DNA of 64,000 bases from Bradyrhizobium diazoefficiens (GTDB taxonomy: Bacteria; Pseudomonadota; Alphaproteobacteria; Rhizobiales; Xanthobacteraceae): NCBI RefSeq assembly GCF_016616235.1, contig NZ_CP067100.1:6073001-6137000 (forward strand). The letters run 5' to 3'. The translations under genes and the position numbers were made by a program. Numbering within the stretch: position 1 is the first letter of the stretch; each line of letters opens with the position of its first letter. The notes under the pieces were generated by a model. The model did no database searches. It had not been told where the DNA came from and saw only the letters and a list, made by a program, of their open reading frames with translations. This document shows positions 1-6,917 of this stretch, in pieces.

Positions 1-742
1 CCCTTCCCTCCAGAATATCGCTGACCTCTTTTTTGGGCATGCGTGACTCATCATTGAGCACCAGGCCCTGCAGCAGTCGCGTCGGCGCCCGACCGCCCTT
101 GACCGCGCGCACCAGCACACGAATTGCGGGCCGTCCCGCTTCGCCATGAACCGGCAGGATCGCGACGCTTCCGAAGCCCCGCGACAACGCCGCCAGGACA
201 TTGGCGATCCCATCTGCGCGCCAGATCAATGTCAGCGCGCCATTCGACCGGAGGATGCGCCGGGCCGCATGAACCCAGGCATCCAGCGTCGCGTCGGTCG
301 CGACATGCGCGATCTGACGCGCCTGGTCGGGCGAGCCGCGATGGCGCGCAGGGTCGTTGAAGGGCGGGTTCATCAGCACCAAATCGGCGCTGTCGGGCAC
401 GAGCCCATGTGCCGCAAAGGCCTGCGCATCCGCGGTGACGTCGAGCACGATCGTCTCGGCGGCAATCGCATTCGCTGCCGCATTGGTGCGCGCAAGCTCC
501 GCCAGTTCCGGATCGATCTCGACGAGACCGAGCCTGATCCCCACCACACGCCGCGCCAGCGCCAGCCCGGCCGTGCCGATGCCGGCGCCGAGATCGACCA
601 CGCGGTCGCCCGCCCTGGCCTCCGTCGCTGCCGCGAGCAGGATGGCGTCATGTCCCGCGCGATGGCCGCTGCGCTTCTGCTTCAGCCGCAACTGCCCGCC
701 GAGAAAAGCGTCCTCGGTGATGTCTGCCAGAGCCTCACTCAT
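1..742 (-). CDS. tRNA1(Val) A37 N6-methyltransferase-like protein (partial, 3' end outside window)
   Basis: About 247 residues are visible from an ATG at 742; the C-terminus runs off the left edge. Residues 48-56 (VVDLGAGIG) form the SAM-binding motif I of a Rossmann-fold methyltransferase, EIDPE near residue 75 is the acidic loop binding the SAM ribose, and NPPF at 125-128 is the NPPY-type catalytic motif of adenine/amino N-methyltransferases. The overall arrangement matches the YfiC/TrmN6 family, which methylates A37 of tRNA1(Val); that substrate is inferred from family only. The start overlaps the end of the DUF2007 gene by 8 nt, so the two are probably co-transcribed leftward. Confidence 0.8.
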   Translation of the reverse strand, partial: MSEALADITEDAFLGGQLRLKQKRSGHRAGHDAILLAAATEARAGDRVVDLGAGIGTAGLALARRVVGIRLGLVEIDPELAELARTNAAANAIAAETIVLDVTADAQAFAAHGLVPDSADLVLMNPPFNDPARHRGSPDQARQIAHVATDATLDAWVHAARRILRSNGALTLIWRADGIANVLAALSRGFGSVAILPVHGEAGRPAIRVLVRAVKGGRAPTRLLQGLVLNDESRMPKKEVSDILEGR

Positions 743-962
743 CGCCGCGCAGTTCGTGGCTGAGGCCGGCCTCGGTCAGGAGCGCCCTCGCCTCCTGGGC
801 GTCGTCCTCATGGACCAGGATCCGCCGCGGCAGGATGCCGAGCGAGCCCTCGATGATGCTCATGTTCTGGTCCAGCACCAGATGATGGATGTTGGCACCG
901 TCGAGCAGCGCGCCGATCGCCGACACCAGCACCATGTCGTTGGTTCGAACCAGTTCACGCAA
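735..962 (-). CDS. DUF2007 domain small protein
   Basis: A small protein of about 75 residues beginning (L/M)RELVRTNDMV and containing GALLDGANIHHLVLDQNMS and RRILVHEDD, the pattern of the DUF2007 family (putative signal-transducing, PII-like fold; function unknown). I chose the TTG at 962 because an AGGAGA Shine-Dalgarno sequence lies 8 nt upstream on the minus strand. A longer reading from 1028 would add residues with no family resemblance. The stop codon overlaps the start of the methyltransferase gene, suggesting translational coupling. It is divergently oriented to the polyprenyl synthase gene. Confidence 0.75.
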   Translation of the reverse strand: MRELVRTNDMVLVSAIGALLDGANIHHLVLDQNMSIIEGSLGILPRRILVHEDDAQEARALLTEAGLSHELRGDE

Positions 963-1093
963 AACGCAGGTCTCCTGCCTGAAAGGGGTCAAGCGGCAAA
1001 TGTCAATGGTCCGCAGGCCTTGCCGCATCCACCGCCAGTTTCTATTGTCTTTCCATCAGAATAGCCCTTCCGGGGCAAATATTGGAGACCGGC

Positions 1094-2101
1094 GTGGCCG
1101 TCATCGTACCTTTCGAAACTCCCGGCGCGTCGATCGAAGAGCTGGTGGCCCTTGTCGCTCCCGACATGGAGCGCGTCAACACCACGATCCTGTCGCGGAC
1201 CGGCTCCGACGTCACCATGATCCCGGAGGTCGCCAACCATCTGATCTCTTCCGGCGGCAAGCGGCTACGGCCGATGCTGACACTCGCCATGGCCAACCTC
1301 GCCGGCTACACCGGCGACGGCCACATCAAGCTAGCTGCCAGCGTCGAGTTCATGCACACCGCCACGCTCTTGCACGACGACGTCGTCGACGAGAGCGAGA
1401 TGCGCCGCGGCAAACTCTCAGCACGCATGCTCTGGGGCAACGAGGCCAGCGTGCTGGTCGGCGACTTCCTGCTCGGGCAAGCCTTCCGCATGATGGTCGA
1501 GGTCGGCTCGCTGCGCGCGCTCGACATCCTCTCGGCGGCCGCCGCCACCATCGCCGAGGGCGAGGTGATGCAGCTTGCGGCCGCCAAGAACACCGCGACC
1601 ACCGAGGACGAATATCTCGCCGTGATCCGCGGCAAGACCGCCGAGCTGTTCGCCGCCGCCTGCGAGGTCGGGCCCGTGATCGCCAACCGCCCCAAGGCGG
1701 AGCAGACGGCCTGCCGTTCGGTCGGCATGAATCTCGGCATCGCCTTCCAGCTCGTCGACGACGTGCTCGATTATGGCGGCAAGAGCGCCAAGCTCGGCAA
1801 GAACACCGGCGACGATTTTCGCGAAGGCAAGATCACGCTGCCCGTCGTGCTCGCCTTCCGCCGCGGCAACGACACCGAGCGCGCCTTCTGGATCCGCGCC
1901 CTCGAGCGCGGCGAGATCGGCGATAGCGATCTCGATCACGCCATCGGGCTGATGAACAAGCACCGCGCGCTCGAGGACACGCTGAGCCGCGCCCAGCACT
2001 ACGGCGCCATGGCCGTCGACGCGCTGGCACTGTTTCCCTCATCGCCGATGAAGAGCGCGCTGGAGCAGGTGGTGGCGTTCTGTCTGGCAAGGTCGCATTA
2101 G
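1094..2101 (+). CDS. ispB: Polyprenyl (octaprenyl/decaprenyl) diphosphate synthase
   Basis: A trans-isoprenyl diphosphate synthase of 335 residues that makes the long isoprenoid tail for ubiquinone by adding isopentenyl diphosphate to farnesyl/geranyl diphosphate. Both Asp-rich Mg-binding motifs are present: LLHDDVVDE (DDxxD near 95-99) and FQLVDDVLDYGG (near 222-226), plus SSGGKRLRP, the typical GKxxR substrate site. The GTG at 1094 is preferred because GGAG lies about 7 nt upstream; a TTG at 1082 is the alternative. Bradyrhizobia make UQ-10, so the product may be decaprenyl rather than octaprenyl diphosphate; chain length cannot be read with confidence here. Confidence 0.9.
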   Translation: MAVIVPFETPGASIEELVALVAPDMERVNTTILSRTGSDVTMIPEVANHLISSGGKRLRPMLTLAMANLAGYTGDGHIKLAASVEFMHTATLLHDDVVDESEMRRGKLSARMLWGNEASVLVGDFLLGQAFRMMVEVGSLRALDILSAAAATIAEGEVMQLAAAKNTATTEDEYLAVIRGKTAELFAAACEVGPVIANRPKAEQTACRSVGMNLGIAFQLVDDVLDYGGKSAKLGKNTGDDFREGKITLPVVLAFRRGNDTERAFWIRALERGEIGDSDLDHAIGLMNKHRALEDTLSRAQHYGAMAVDALALFPSSPMKSALEQVVAFCLARSH

Positions 2102-2128
2102 GCGCTACACGTTCGCCCCACCTTCGCT

Positions 2129-2249
2129 GTCGTCCCGGCGACCGCCGGGACCCATACCGCGTGCTCTATCGACCGCGGTAGGTGGGAGTACCGAACGTCT
2201 TTCTTCGCCAAACCTCTCCCTGTGGTTATGGGTCCCGGCGTTCGCGACG
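2129..2249 (+). repeat. Dispersed intergenic repeat, family A, copy 1
   Basis: Blocks GTCGTCCCGG, GGGACCCATACCGCG, CTATCGA, GTACC.AACG, CTTCGCCAAA and CCTGTGGTTATGG are shared in the same order with the reverse complement of 29235-29418. The ends (GTCGTCCCGG at one, GTCCCGG near the other) are inverted. Non-coding; probably a bradyrhizobial palindromic repeat. Confidence 0.7.
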
Positions 2250-2270
2250 TAGAGCAGCTCGCTCTCGGTC

Positions 2271-2345
2271 GTCGCGAGCGCAGCGGCGCAATCCAGTCTG
2301 CCACCGCGGCAAGACTCTGGATTGCTTCGCTGCGCTCGCAATGAC
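2271..2345. repeat. Palindromic intergenic repeat (GCGAGCG...CGCTCGC)
   Basis: GTCGCGAGCGCAGC..GCAATCCAG on the left is mirrored by CTGGATTGC..GCTGCGCTCGCAATGAC on the right, giving a long hairpin. It lies directly after family A copy 1 and between two plus-strand genes, so it may also act as a transcription barrier; that role is inferred. Confidence 0.6.
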
Positions 2346-2452
2346 GGAGTAAGGTGCGCAGGCGTCATCGCCAATTCACCTTTTGAATCGCAGAGACAGT
2401 TTCGCAGCCCCACAATTTCCTCGCGCGGGATCACGAGGCTGCCTGCCCGGTG

Positions 2453-2469
2453 ACTTGCATTTTGCAAGT
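2453..2469. promoter_or_regulatory. Perfect 7-3-7 palindrome, putative HxlR operator
   Basis: ACTTGCA-TTT-TGCAAGT is a perfect inverted repeat ending 21 nt upstream of the HxlR start codon. HxlR/YodB-type repressors bind such short palindromes and often autoregulate, so this is the likely operator of the regulator and of the fabF-like gene behind it. Confidence 0.65.
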
Positions 2470-2490
2470 TACTTCCCTACCTTCCACCCC

Positions 2491-3006
2491 ATGCAGCCCA
2501 AATCGCCCTCCATCCTGGAATGCCCGGTTGGCCGCGCCGTGCAGACGGTCGGCGAGTGGTGGAGCATTTTGATCCTGCGCGATGCATTCCAGGGCGCCAC
2601 GAAGTTCGACGAGTTTTCGCAGAGCCTCGGCATCGCGCCGAACATCCTGTCGCGGCGGCTGGCCCATCTCACCAAGACCGGCATGTTCGTCCGCCGCCGC
2701 TATCATGAGCGGCCGCCACGTTACGAATATGTGTTGACGGACAAGGCGCGGGATTTCTTTCCGGTGGTCGTGGCGCTGCTCGCCTGGGGCAACAAGCATC
2801 TCGCCCCAAAAGGCGAATCCATCCTGCTGGCGAACCGTGACGAAGTTCGTCCGCTCGATCCGATCGTCGTCGATGCGACCGACATGCGTCCGATCACGCT
2901 CGCCGATGCGGTGGTCGTCGCAGGCCCCCGCGCCAGCCGCGGCATGCGCGCGCGGCTCGCCTCGCTCAAAGCCATGAACCCGGCCATCGCGCCGGCTGGA
3001 GACTGA
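2491..3006 (+). CDS. HxlR-family winged-helix transcriptional regulator
   Basis: 171 residues. The N-terminal CPVGRAVQTVGEWWSILILRDA is the hallmark of the HxlR family: a conserved Cys followed by the W(T/S)xLILRDL helix. FDEFSQSLGIAPNILSRRLAHL is the recognition helix-turn-helix and RPPRYEYVLTDKARDF the wing. The N-terminal Cys is often the redox or electrophile sensor in this family (e.g. YodB, HypR). The ATG at 2491 is chosen because the family starts just before this Cys, and upstream residues are rich in repeat-derived sequence. The fabF-like gene starts 2 nt after the stop, so the two are co-transcribed and the regulator probably controls it. Confidence 0.9.
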   Translation: MQPKSPSILECPVGRAVQTVGEWWSILILRDAFQGATKFDEFSQSLGIAPNILSRRLAHLTKTGMFVRRRYHERPPRYEYVLTDKARDFFPVVVALLAWGNKHLAPKGESILLANRDEVRPLDPIVVDATDMRPITLADAVVVAGPRASRGMRARLASLKAMNPAIAPAGD

Positions 3007-3007
3007 C

Positions 3008-4270
3008 ATGCGTCGTATCGTCGTGACAGGCATGGGCGCGGTGTCGCCGCTCGGCTACGGTGTCGAATTGTCGTGGCGCCGGCTGCTGGCAGGCCAAAGC
3101 GGATTGCGCCCCCTGCCCGAATGGGCGCAATCCTTGCCCGCACGCATTGCCGGCCTCGTGCCTGACAAGGCTGACGATGCCGAGGGCGGCTTCGACCCAG
3201 GCGATGCCGCTGCGCCAAAAGACCAGCGCAAAATGGATCGCTTCATCCTGTTCGCCCTGCTCGCCACCGCAGAAGCCGTCGCGCAGGCCAAATGGACGCC
3301 GCAGGACGCGCGCGCGCTGGAACGCACCGCGACGATTATCGCCTCCGGCGTCGGCGGCTTCCCGGCCATGGCCGAGGCCGTGCGCATCACCGCGCAGCGT
3401 GGCGCGCGCCGGCTCTCGCCGTTTACGATCCCCTCGTTTCTTGCCAATCTCGCCGCCGGCCACGTCTCGATCAGATACGGCTACAAGGGCGCGCTGGGCA
3501 CGCCGGTCACGGCGTGCGCCGCCGGCGTGCAGGCAATCGGCGATGCCGCGCGCATGATCCGCGCCGGCGAAGCCGACGTCGCGATCTGTGGCGGAGCCGA
3601 GGCCTGCATCGACATCGTCAGCCTCGGCGGTTTTGCTGCGGCGCGCGCGCTGTCGAGCGCCTTCAACGACGAGCCCGCGCGCGCCTCGCGGCCGTTCGAT
3701 CGCGATCGCGACGGCTTTGTCATGGGCGAAGGCGCCGGCATCCTCGCGATCGAGGCGCTCGAGCATGCGCTGGCGCGCGGCGCGACGCCGATCGCGGAGC
3801 TCGTCGGCTACGGCACGACCGCGGACGCCTATCACATGACGTCGGGTCCGCCCGACGGCGACGGTGCCCGCCGCGCGATGGAGATCGCACTCCGCCAGGC
3901 CGACCTTGCTCCGGACGATTTGCAGCACCTCAATGCGCATGCGACCTCGACGCCGGCCGGCGACGAGAGCGAGCTTGGCGCCATCGGCGCGCTGTTCGGC
4001 CGCAACCGAAACATCGCCGTCAGCGCGACCAAATCCGCCACCGGCCATCTGCTCGGCGCCGCCGGCGGCCTCGAGGCGATCTTCACTGTCCTCGCCTTGC
4101 GCGACCAGATCGCGCCGCCGACGCTCAACCTCGAACATCCCGATCCGGGTGCTGATGGCATCGACATCGTCGCAGGCCGCGCGCGGCCGATGCCGATGCA
4201 GCACGCAATCTCCAACGGGTTCGGCTTCGGCGGGGTGAATGCGAGCGCGATCTTCCGAAGGATGGGTTAG
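3008..4270 (+). CDS. Beta-ketoacyl-ACP synthase II (FabF-like)
   Basis: A 420-residue thiolase-fold condensing enzyme that elongates acyl-ACP with malonyl-ACP. The Cys-His-His catalytic triad is intact: Cys170 in TPVTACAAG, His311 in NAHATSTPAGD and His347 in KSATGHLLGAAGG; the C-terminal NGFGFGGVNAS is also typical. It is next to an HxlR regulator rather than the acpP/fabG cluster where housekeeping fabF is usually found. I therefore read it as a dedicated or inducible paralogue for a special fatty acyl chain, not the main FabF; this is inference. Its start lies 2 nt after the regulator's stop. Confidence 0.88.
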   Translation: MRRIVVTGMGAVSPLGYGVELSWRRLLAGQSGLRPLPEWAQSLPARIAGLVPDKADDAEGGFDPGDAAAPKDQRKMDRFILFALLATAEAVAQAKWTPQDARALERTATIIASGVGGFPAMAEAVRITAQRGARRLSPFTIPSFLANLAAGHVSIRYGYKGALGTPVTACAAGVQAIGDAARMIRAGEADVAICGGAEACIDIVSLGGFAAARALSSAFNDEPARASRPFDRDRDGFVMGEGAGILAIEALEHALARGATPIAELVGYGTTADAYHMTSGPPDGDGARRAMEIALRQADLAPDDLQHLNAHATSTPAGDESELGAIGALFGRNRNIAVSATKSATGHLLGAAGGLEAIFTVLALRDQIAPPTLNLEHPDPGADGIDIVAGRARPMPMQHAISNGFGFGGVNASAIFRRMG

Positions 4271-4309
4271 AGGGCTTGCAATCGCCCCTGGCATCGCTAC
4301 CAAAGCAGG

Positions 4310-4936
4310 ATGACCGCAACGAATTTCTGGCTGTTCCTAGCCGCCGCATTGATCATTGCCGCCGTTCCGGGCCCCGGCATTTTCTACGTCGCGGCACGCA
4401 CCTTGTCGGAGGGACGCGCCAGCGGCTTTGCCTCGACCACCGGCACCGCGCTGGGCGGCCTGGTTCATGTCGTCGCGGGCAGCCTTGGCATCTCCGCGAT
4501 CATCCTCGCCAGCGCGGAGCTGTTCGCCGCGGTCAAATTCATCGGCGCGCTCTATCTGGTCTGGCTCGGCATCAGGACGTATCAAAGCGCCGGCCGCGTG
4601 CTGGAGAGCGAGCCCATGGGCGACAAGCGCGCGTTTCGCGACGGCGTGCTGGTCGAGGCGCTGAACCCCAAGACCGCGGCGTTCTTTCTCGCCTTCATTC
4701 CGCAATTCCTCGATCCCGCGGGATCCAATCCCACGCTGCAATTCATCATGCTGGGCGCGATCTCAGTGACGCTGAACACGCTCGCCGATGTCGCGGTGGT
4801 GCTGATGGCCTCGGCGACACGCATCCCGCTGATCGGGCGGCCGCATCTGATGCGGCGTCTCACCCAGGGCTCCGGCGTCTTCATCGCGGGCCTTGGCCTC
4901 TCCCTCGCTTTGGCGCGGCGGCCGGCAAATGGCTAG
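4310..4936 (+). CDS. LysE-family amino acid exporter / translocator
   Basis: 208 residues, strongly hydrophobic, with about six membrane segments. The N-terminal LIIAAVPGPGIFYVAARTLSEGRASGFASTTGTALGG is the LysE/RhtB signature (PGP motif and following GxxxGxxxxxG). GVLVEALNPKTAAFFLAFIPQF is the second conserved block. LysE/RhtB proteins export amino acids or their derivatives across the inner membrane; the substrate cannot be told from sequence. Its last 8 nt overlap the start of the next gene. Confidence 0.88.
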   Translation: MTATNFWLFLAAALIIAAVPGPGIFYVAARTLSEGRASGFASTTGTALGGLVHVVAGSLGISAIILASAELFAAVKFIGALYLVWLGIRTYQSAGRVLESEPMGDKRAFRDGVLVEALNPKTAAFFLAFIPQFLDPAGSNPTLQFIMLGAISVTLNTLADVAVVLMASATRIPLIGRPHLMRRLTQGSGVFIAGLGLSLALARRPANG

Positions 4937-5822
4937 CGCACCGCAAAGCCGCTTCTATGAGTCGCACGGCCTGCGGCTGCACTATGCCGATTGGGGCAAC
5001 GAGCGCGCGCCGCCTCTCATCCTGGTCCATGGCGGCCGCGATCACTGCCGCAGTTGGGACATCTTCGCCCGGTCGCTGCAACCGCATTTCCACGTGATCG
5101 CGCCCGACCTGCGCGGCCACGGCGATTCCGACTGGACCCGTGGCGGCAGCTACGCGCTGACCGAATATGTCTACGATCTCGCCCAGCTCGTTCGCGTCAT
5201 CGCAGCGCCTCAAGTAACTCTCGTCGGCCATTCGATGGGCGGCATGGTGAGCCTGATCTTTTCGGGGACGTTCCCCGAGCAGGTCGCGAAGCTGGTTGTC
5301 CTCGACGGCGTGACCATGCTGCCGGATGCCGCGAAGCCGCCGGCGCATGAGCGCATCAGCAAATGGGTCGGCCAGCTCGACAAGCTGCACGACCGCACGC
5401 CGCGCCGCTATGCGACCCTCGAAGACGCCGCCGCGCAGATGATGCTGCACAACAAGCGCCTCACCCGCGACCTCGCGCTGCACCTCGCTACCCACGGCGC
5501 GCGGCAGAACGAGGACGGCACCTACAGCTGGAAGTTCGATCCCTACCAGCGCGCCAGTGCGCCGCACCGGCTCTGGCCGGATGATCACATCGCACTGTGG
5601 TCGCGCATCACCTGCCCGACGCTGCTGCTCAATGCCGGCGAAAGTTTTCTGGCCGGCGCCAGGGCGGCAGGCCTGGAGCGCTATTTCCCGCAGGCGCACG
5701 TCGAGACGATCGCCGGCGCCGGGCACTGGCTGCAGCACGACAAGCCGCAGGAGGTGCTGGGTGAAATCCGCCGGTTTTTGGGATTGTCGGAGGACGGTGG
5801 GGGGTTAGCGCTGCCGCCGTAG
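4929..5822 (+). CDS. Alpha/beta hydrolase
   Basis: 297 residues. LILVHGGRDHCRSW carries the oxyanion-hole HGG, VGHSMGG (Ser102) is the nucleophile elbow, and AGAGHWLQHDKP (His266) supplies the catalytic His; the fold and length match soluble epoxide-hydrolase/haloperoxidase-like esterases. The ATG at 4929 overlaps the LysE stop (ATGGCTAG), so the genes are translationally coupled. An in-frame upstream start at 4893 would lie inside lysE and is less likely. The substrate is unknown. Confidence 0.85.
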   Translation: MASAPQSRFYESHGLRLHYADWGNERAPPLILVHGGRDHCRSWDIFARSLQPHFHVIAPDLRGHGDSDWTRGGSYALTEYVYDLAQLVRVIAAPQVTLVGHSMGGMVSLIFSGTFPEQVAKLVVLDGVTMLPDAAKPPAHERISKWVGQLDKLHDRTPRRYATLEDAAAQMMLHNKRLTRDLALHLATHGARQNEDGTYSWKFDPYQRASAPHRLWPDDHIALWSRITCPTLLLNAGESFLAGARAAGLERYFPQAHVETIAGAGHWLQHDKPQEVLGEIRRFLGLSEDGGGLALPP

Positions 5823-5844
5823 GGGGGGCAAAGGCGCGACAGCG

Positions 5845-5913
5845 TCGTGCCCACCATGCCTTCCGATTGCACGAATAAGTTGGTGGGCCCGCTTCGCTTT
5901 GCCCACCCTACGG
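5845..5913. repeat. Palindromic intergenic repeat (GTGCCCACCAT...TTGCCCACCCTACGG)
   Basis: The GTGCCCACCAT half is mirrored by TGGTGGGC, and the element ends with TTTGCCCACCCTACGG. The same family recurs more completely at 26140-26230. It lies between convergent genes (hydrolase and ispE), where it may serve as a bidirectional terminator. Confidence 0.55.
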
Positions 5914-5922
5914 CAGTTGCGC

Positions 5923-6807
5923 TTAGCTCAACGTCCCCGCATGAACCCACCAGCCGGGCTGGTCGCGCCGGATCCTTTCGGCGGCCGCATGGGCATCAGC
6001 CGGCGCGCCGTAGATCGCAAAGCACGTCGCGCCCGAGCCGGACATGCGGGCGAGCTTGACCCCGGCGGAATTGCGCAAAGCTTGCAACACCTCGCCGATC
6101 ACGGGCTGGATGCGCAGCGCCGGCGTTTCGAGATCGTTGGCGACGGTTTCGAGAACGTCGACCCAGTCGGCGATGGAGCCGCCCGCTTCCGGCCAGGCCG
6201 GGGCTTCAAGGACGTCGGTGGCGCCGACCAGGAGTTCGCCGTTGCGCAGGCCCAGCTCCTGGAAGACGTCCTTGGTGGCGACGGGCACGCGCGGATTGAC
6301 CATCACGCAGGGCATGCTCGGCAGCGCGAGCGGCAGCAGCTGCTCGCCGACGCCGGTCATGTCGCAGGCGCGTGAGAGCAAGCACACTGGCACGTCGGCA
6401 CCGGTCGCGAGCGCGACCTTCTGCAGGCGGGGATCATCGAGCGAGAGATTGTTGAGGCGCGCCAGCAGCCGCAGCGCCGCCGCGGCATCGGCCGAGCCGC
6501 CGCCGATGCCGGCGGCAACGGGAAGCACCTTGTCGAGCGCGAAGGCGCCGAGCTTCAGGTTCGGCACGGCCTCGGCCAGAAGCTTGGCCGCCTTCAACAC
6601 GAGATTGTCGGCGGTGTCGCCGCAGGCGGCCGCCGACGGTCCCGTGGCGGTGAGCTTCAGCTCGCCGCCCGGCTCCAGCGTGAGCCGGTCGGCGCAGTCG
6701 GCGAACGCAACCACGCTTTCGAGATCATGATAGCCGTCGGTACGACGACCGACCACGCGAAGGGTCAGATTGACCTTCGCGCGCCCCTCCTCAATCAACG
6801 CCGGCAT
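5923..6807 (-). CDS. ispE: 4-(cytidine 5'-diphospho)-2-C-methyl-D-erythritol kinase
   Basis: A 294-residue GHMP kinase of the MEP isoprenoid pathway that phosphorylates CDP-ME at the 2-hydroxyl. N-terminal AKVNLTLRVVGRRTDGYHDLESVV is the IspE substrate-binding block (conserved Lys and GYH). VAAGIGGGSADAAAALRLL is the GHMP ATP-binding loop (PxxxGxGxGSS-like), and MSGSGATCFAIY near the C-terminus is the third motif. It lies 110 nt downstream of the TPR gene on the same strand. With the polyprenyl synthase nearby it belongs to isoprenoid supply, though the two are not one operon. Confidence 0.95.
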   Translation of the reverse strand: MPALIEEGRAKVNLTLRVVGRRTDGYHDLESVVAFADCADRLTLEPGGELKLTATGPSAAACGDTADNLVLKAAKLLAEAVPNLKLGAFALDKVLPVAAGIGGGSADAAAALRLLARLNNLSLDDPRLQKVALATGADVPVCLLSRACDMTGVGEQLLPLALPSMPCVMVNPRVPVATKDVFQELGLRNGELLVGATDVLEAPAWPEAGGSIADWVDVLETVANDLETPALRIQPVIGEVLQALRNSAGVKLARMSGSGATCFAIYGAPADAHAAAERIRRDQPGWWVHAGTLS

Positions 6808-6917
6808 TGGCGATCAGCCCCCAGAACAAAATTCGTCTTTGCGCATGATCTCTGCGCAACGCGTTCCGCGTTTGTCGCGGGAAAACCGCTGCACACTTTC
6901 CGGATCATGCGCCCAGA

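Larger units (their letters stand above)
2102..2490. other. Intergenic region with two repeat elements and a regulator promoter
   Basis: This 389-nt stretch has no convincing gene. It holds two unrelated palindromic repeats (2129-2249 and 2271-2345), which occupy most of the first half. The 3' end carries the palindromic operator of the following HxlR gene. Confidence 0.6.

Noticed and set aside
935..960. TTGGTTCGAACCAG resembling a tRNA T-arm
   Set aside because: No matching acceptor, D or anticodon arms around it; it lies inside the DUF2007 gene (VRTN codons).
889..1926. 345-residue plus-strand frame overlapping the polyprenyl synthase
   Set aside because: Dominated by Arg and Gly from an alternative frame; the overlapping frame has both DDxxD motifs.
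2966..4303. 445-residue open frame antisense to the fabF-like gene
   Set aside because: It is Arg/Ala/Gly-rich with no family pattern and exactly mirrors a gene with intact catalytic residues; a high-GC shadow frame.
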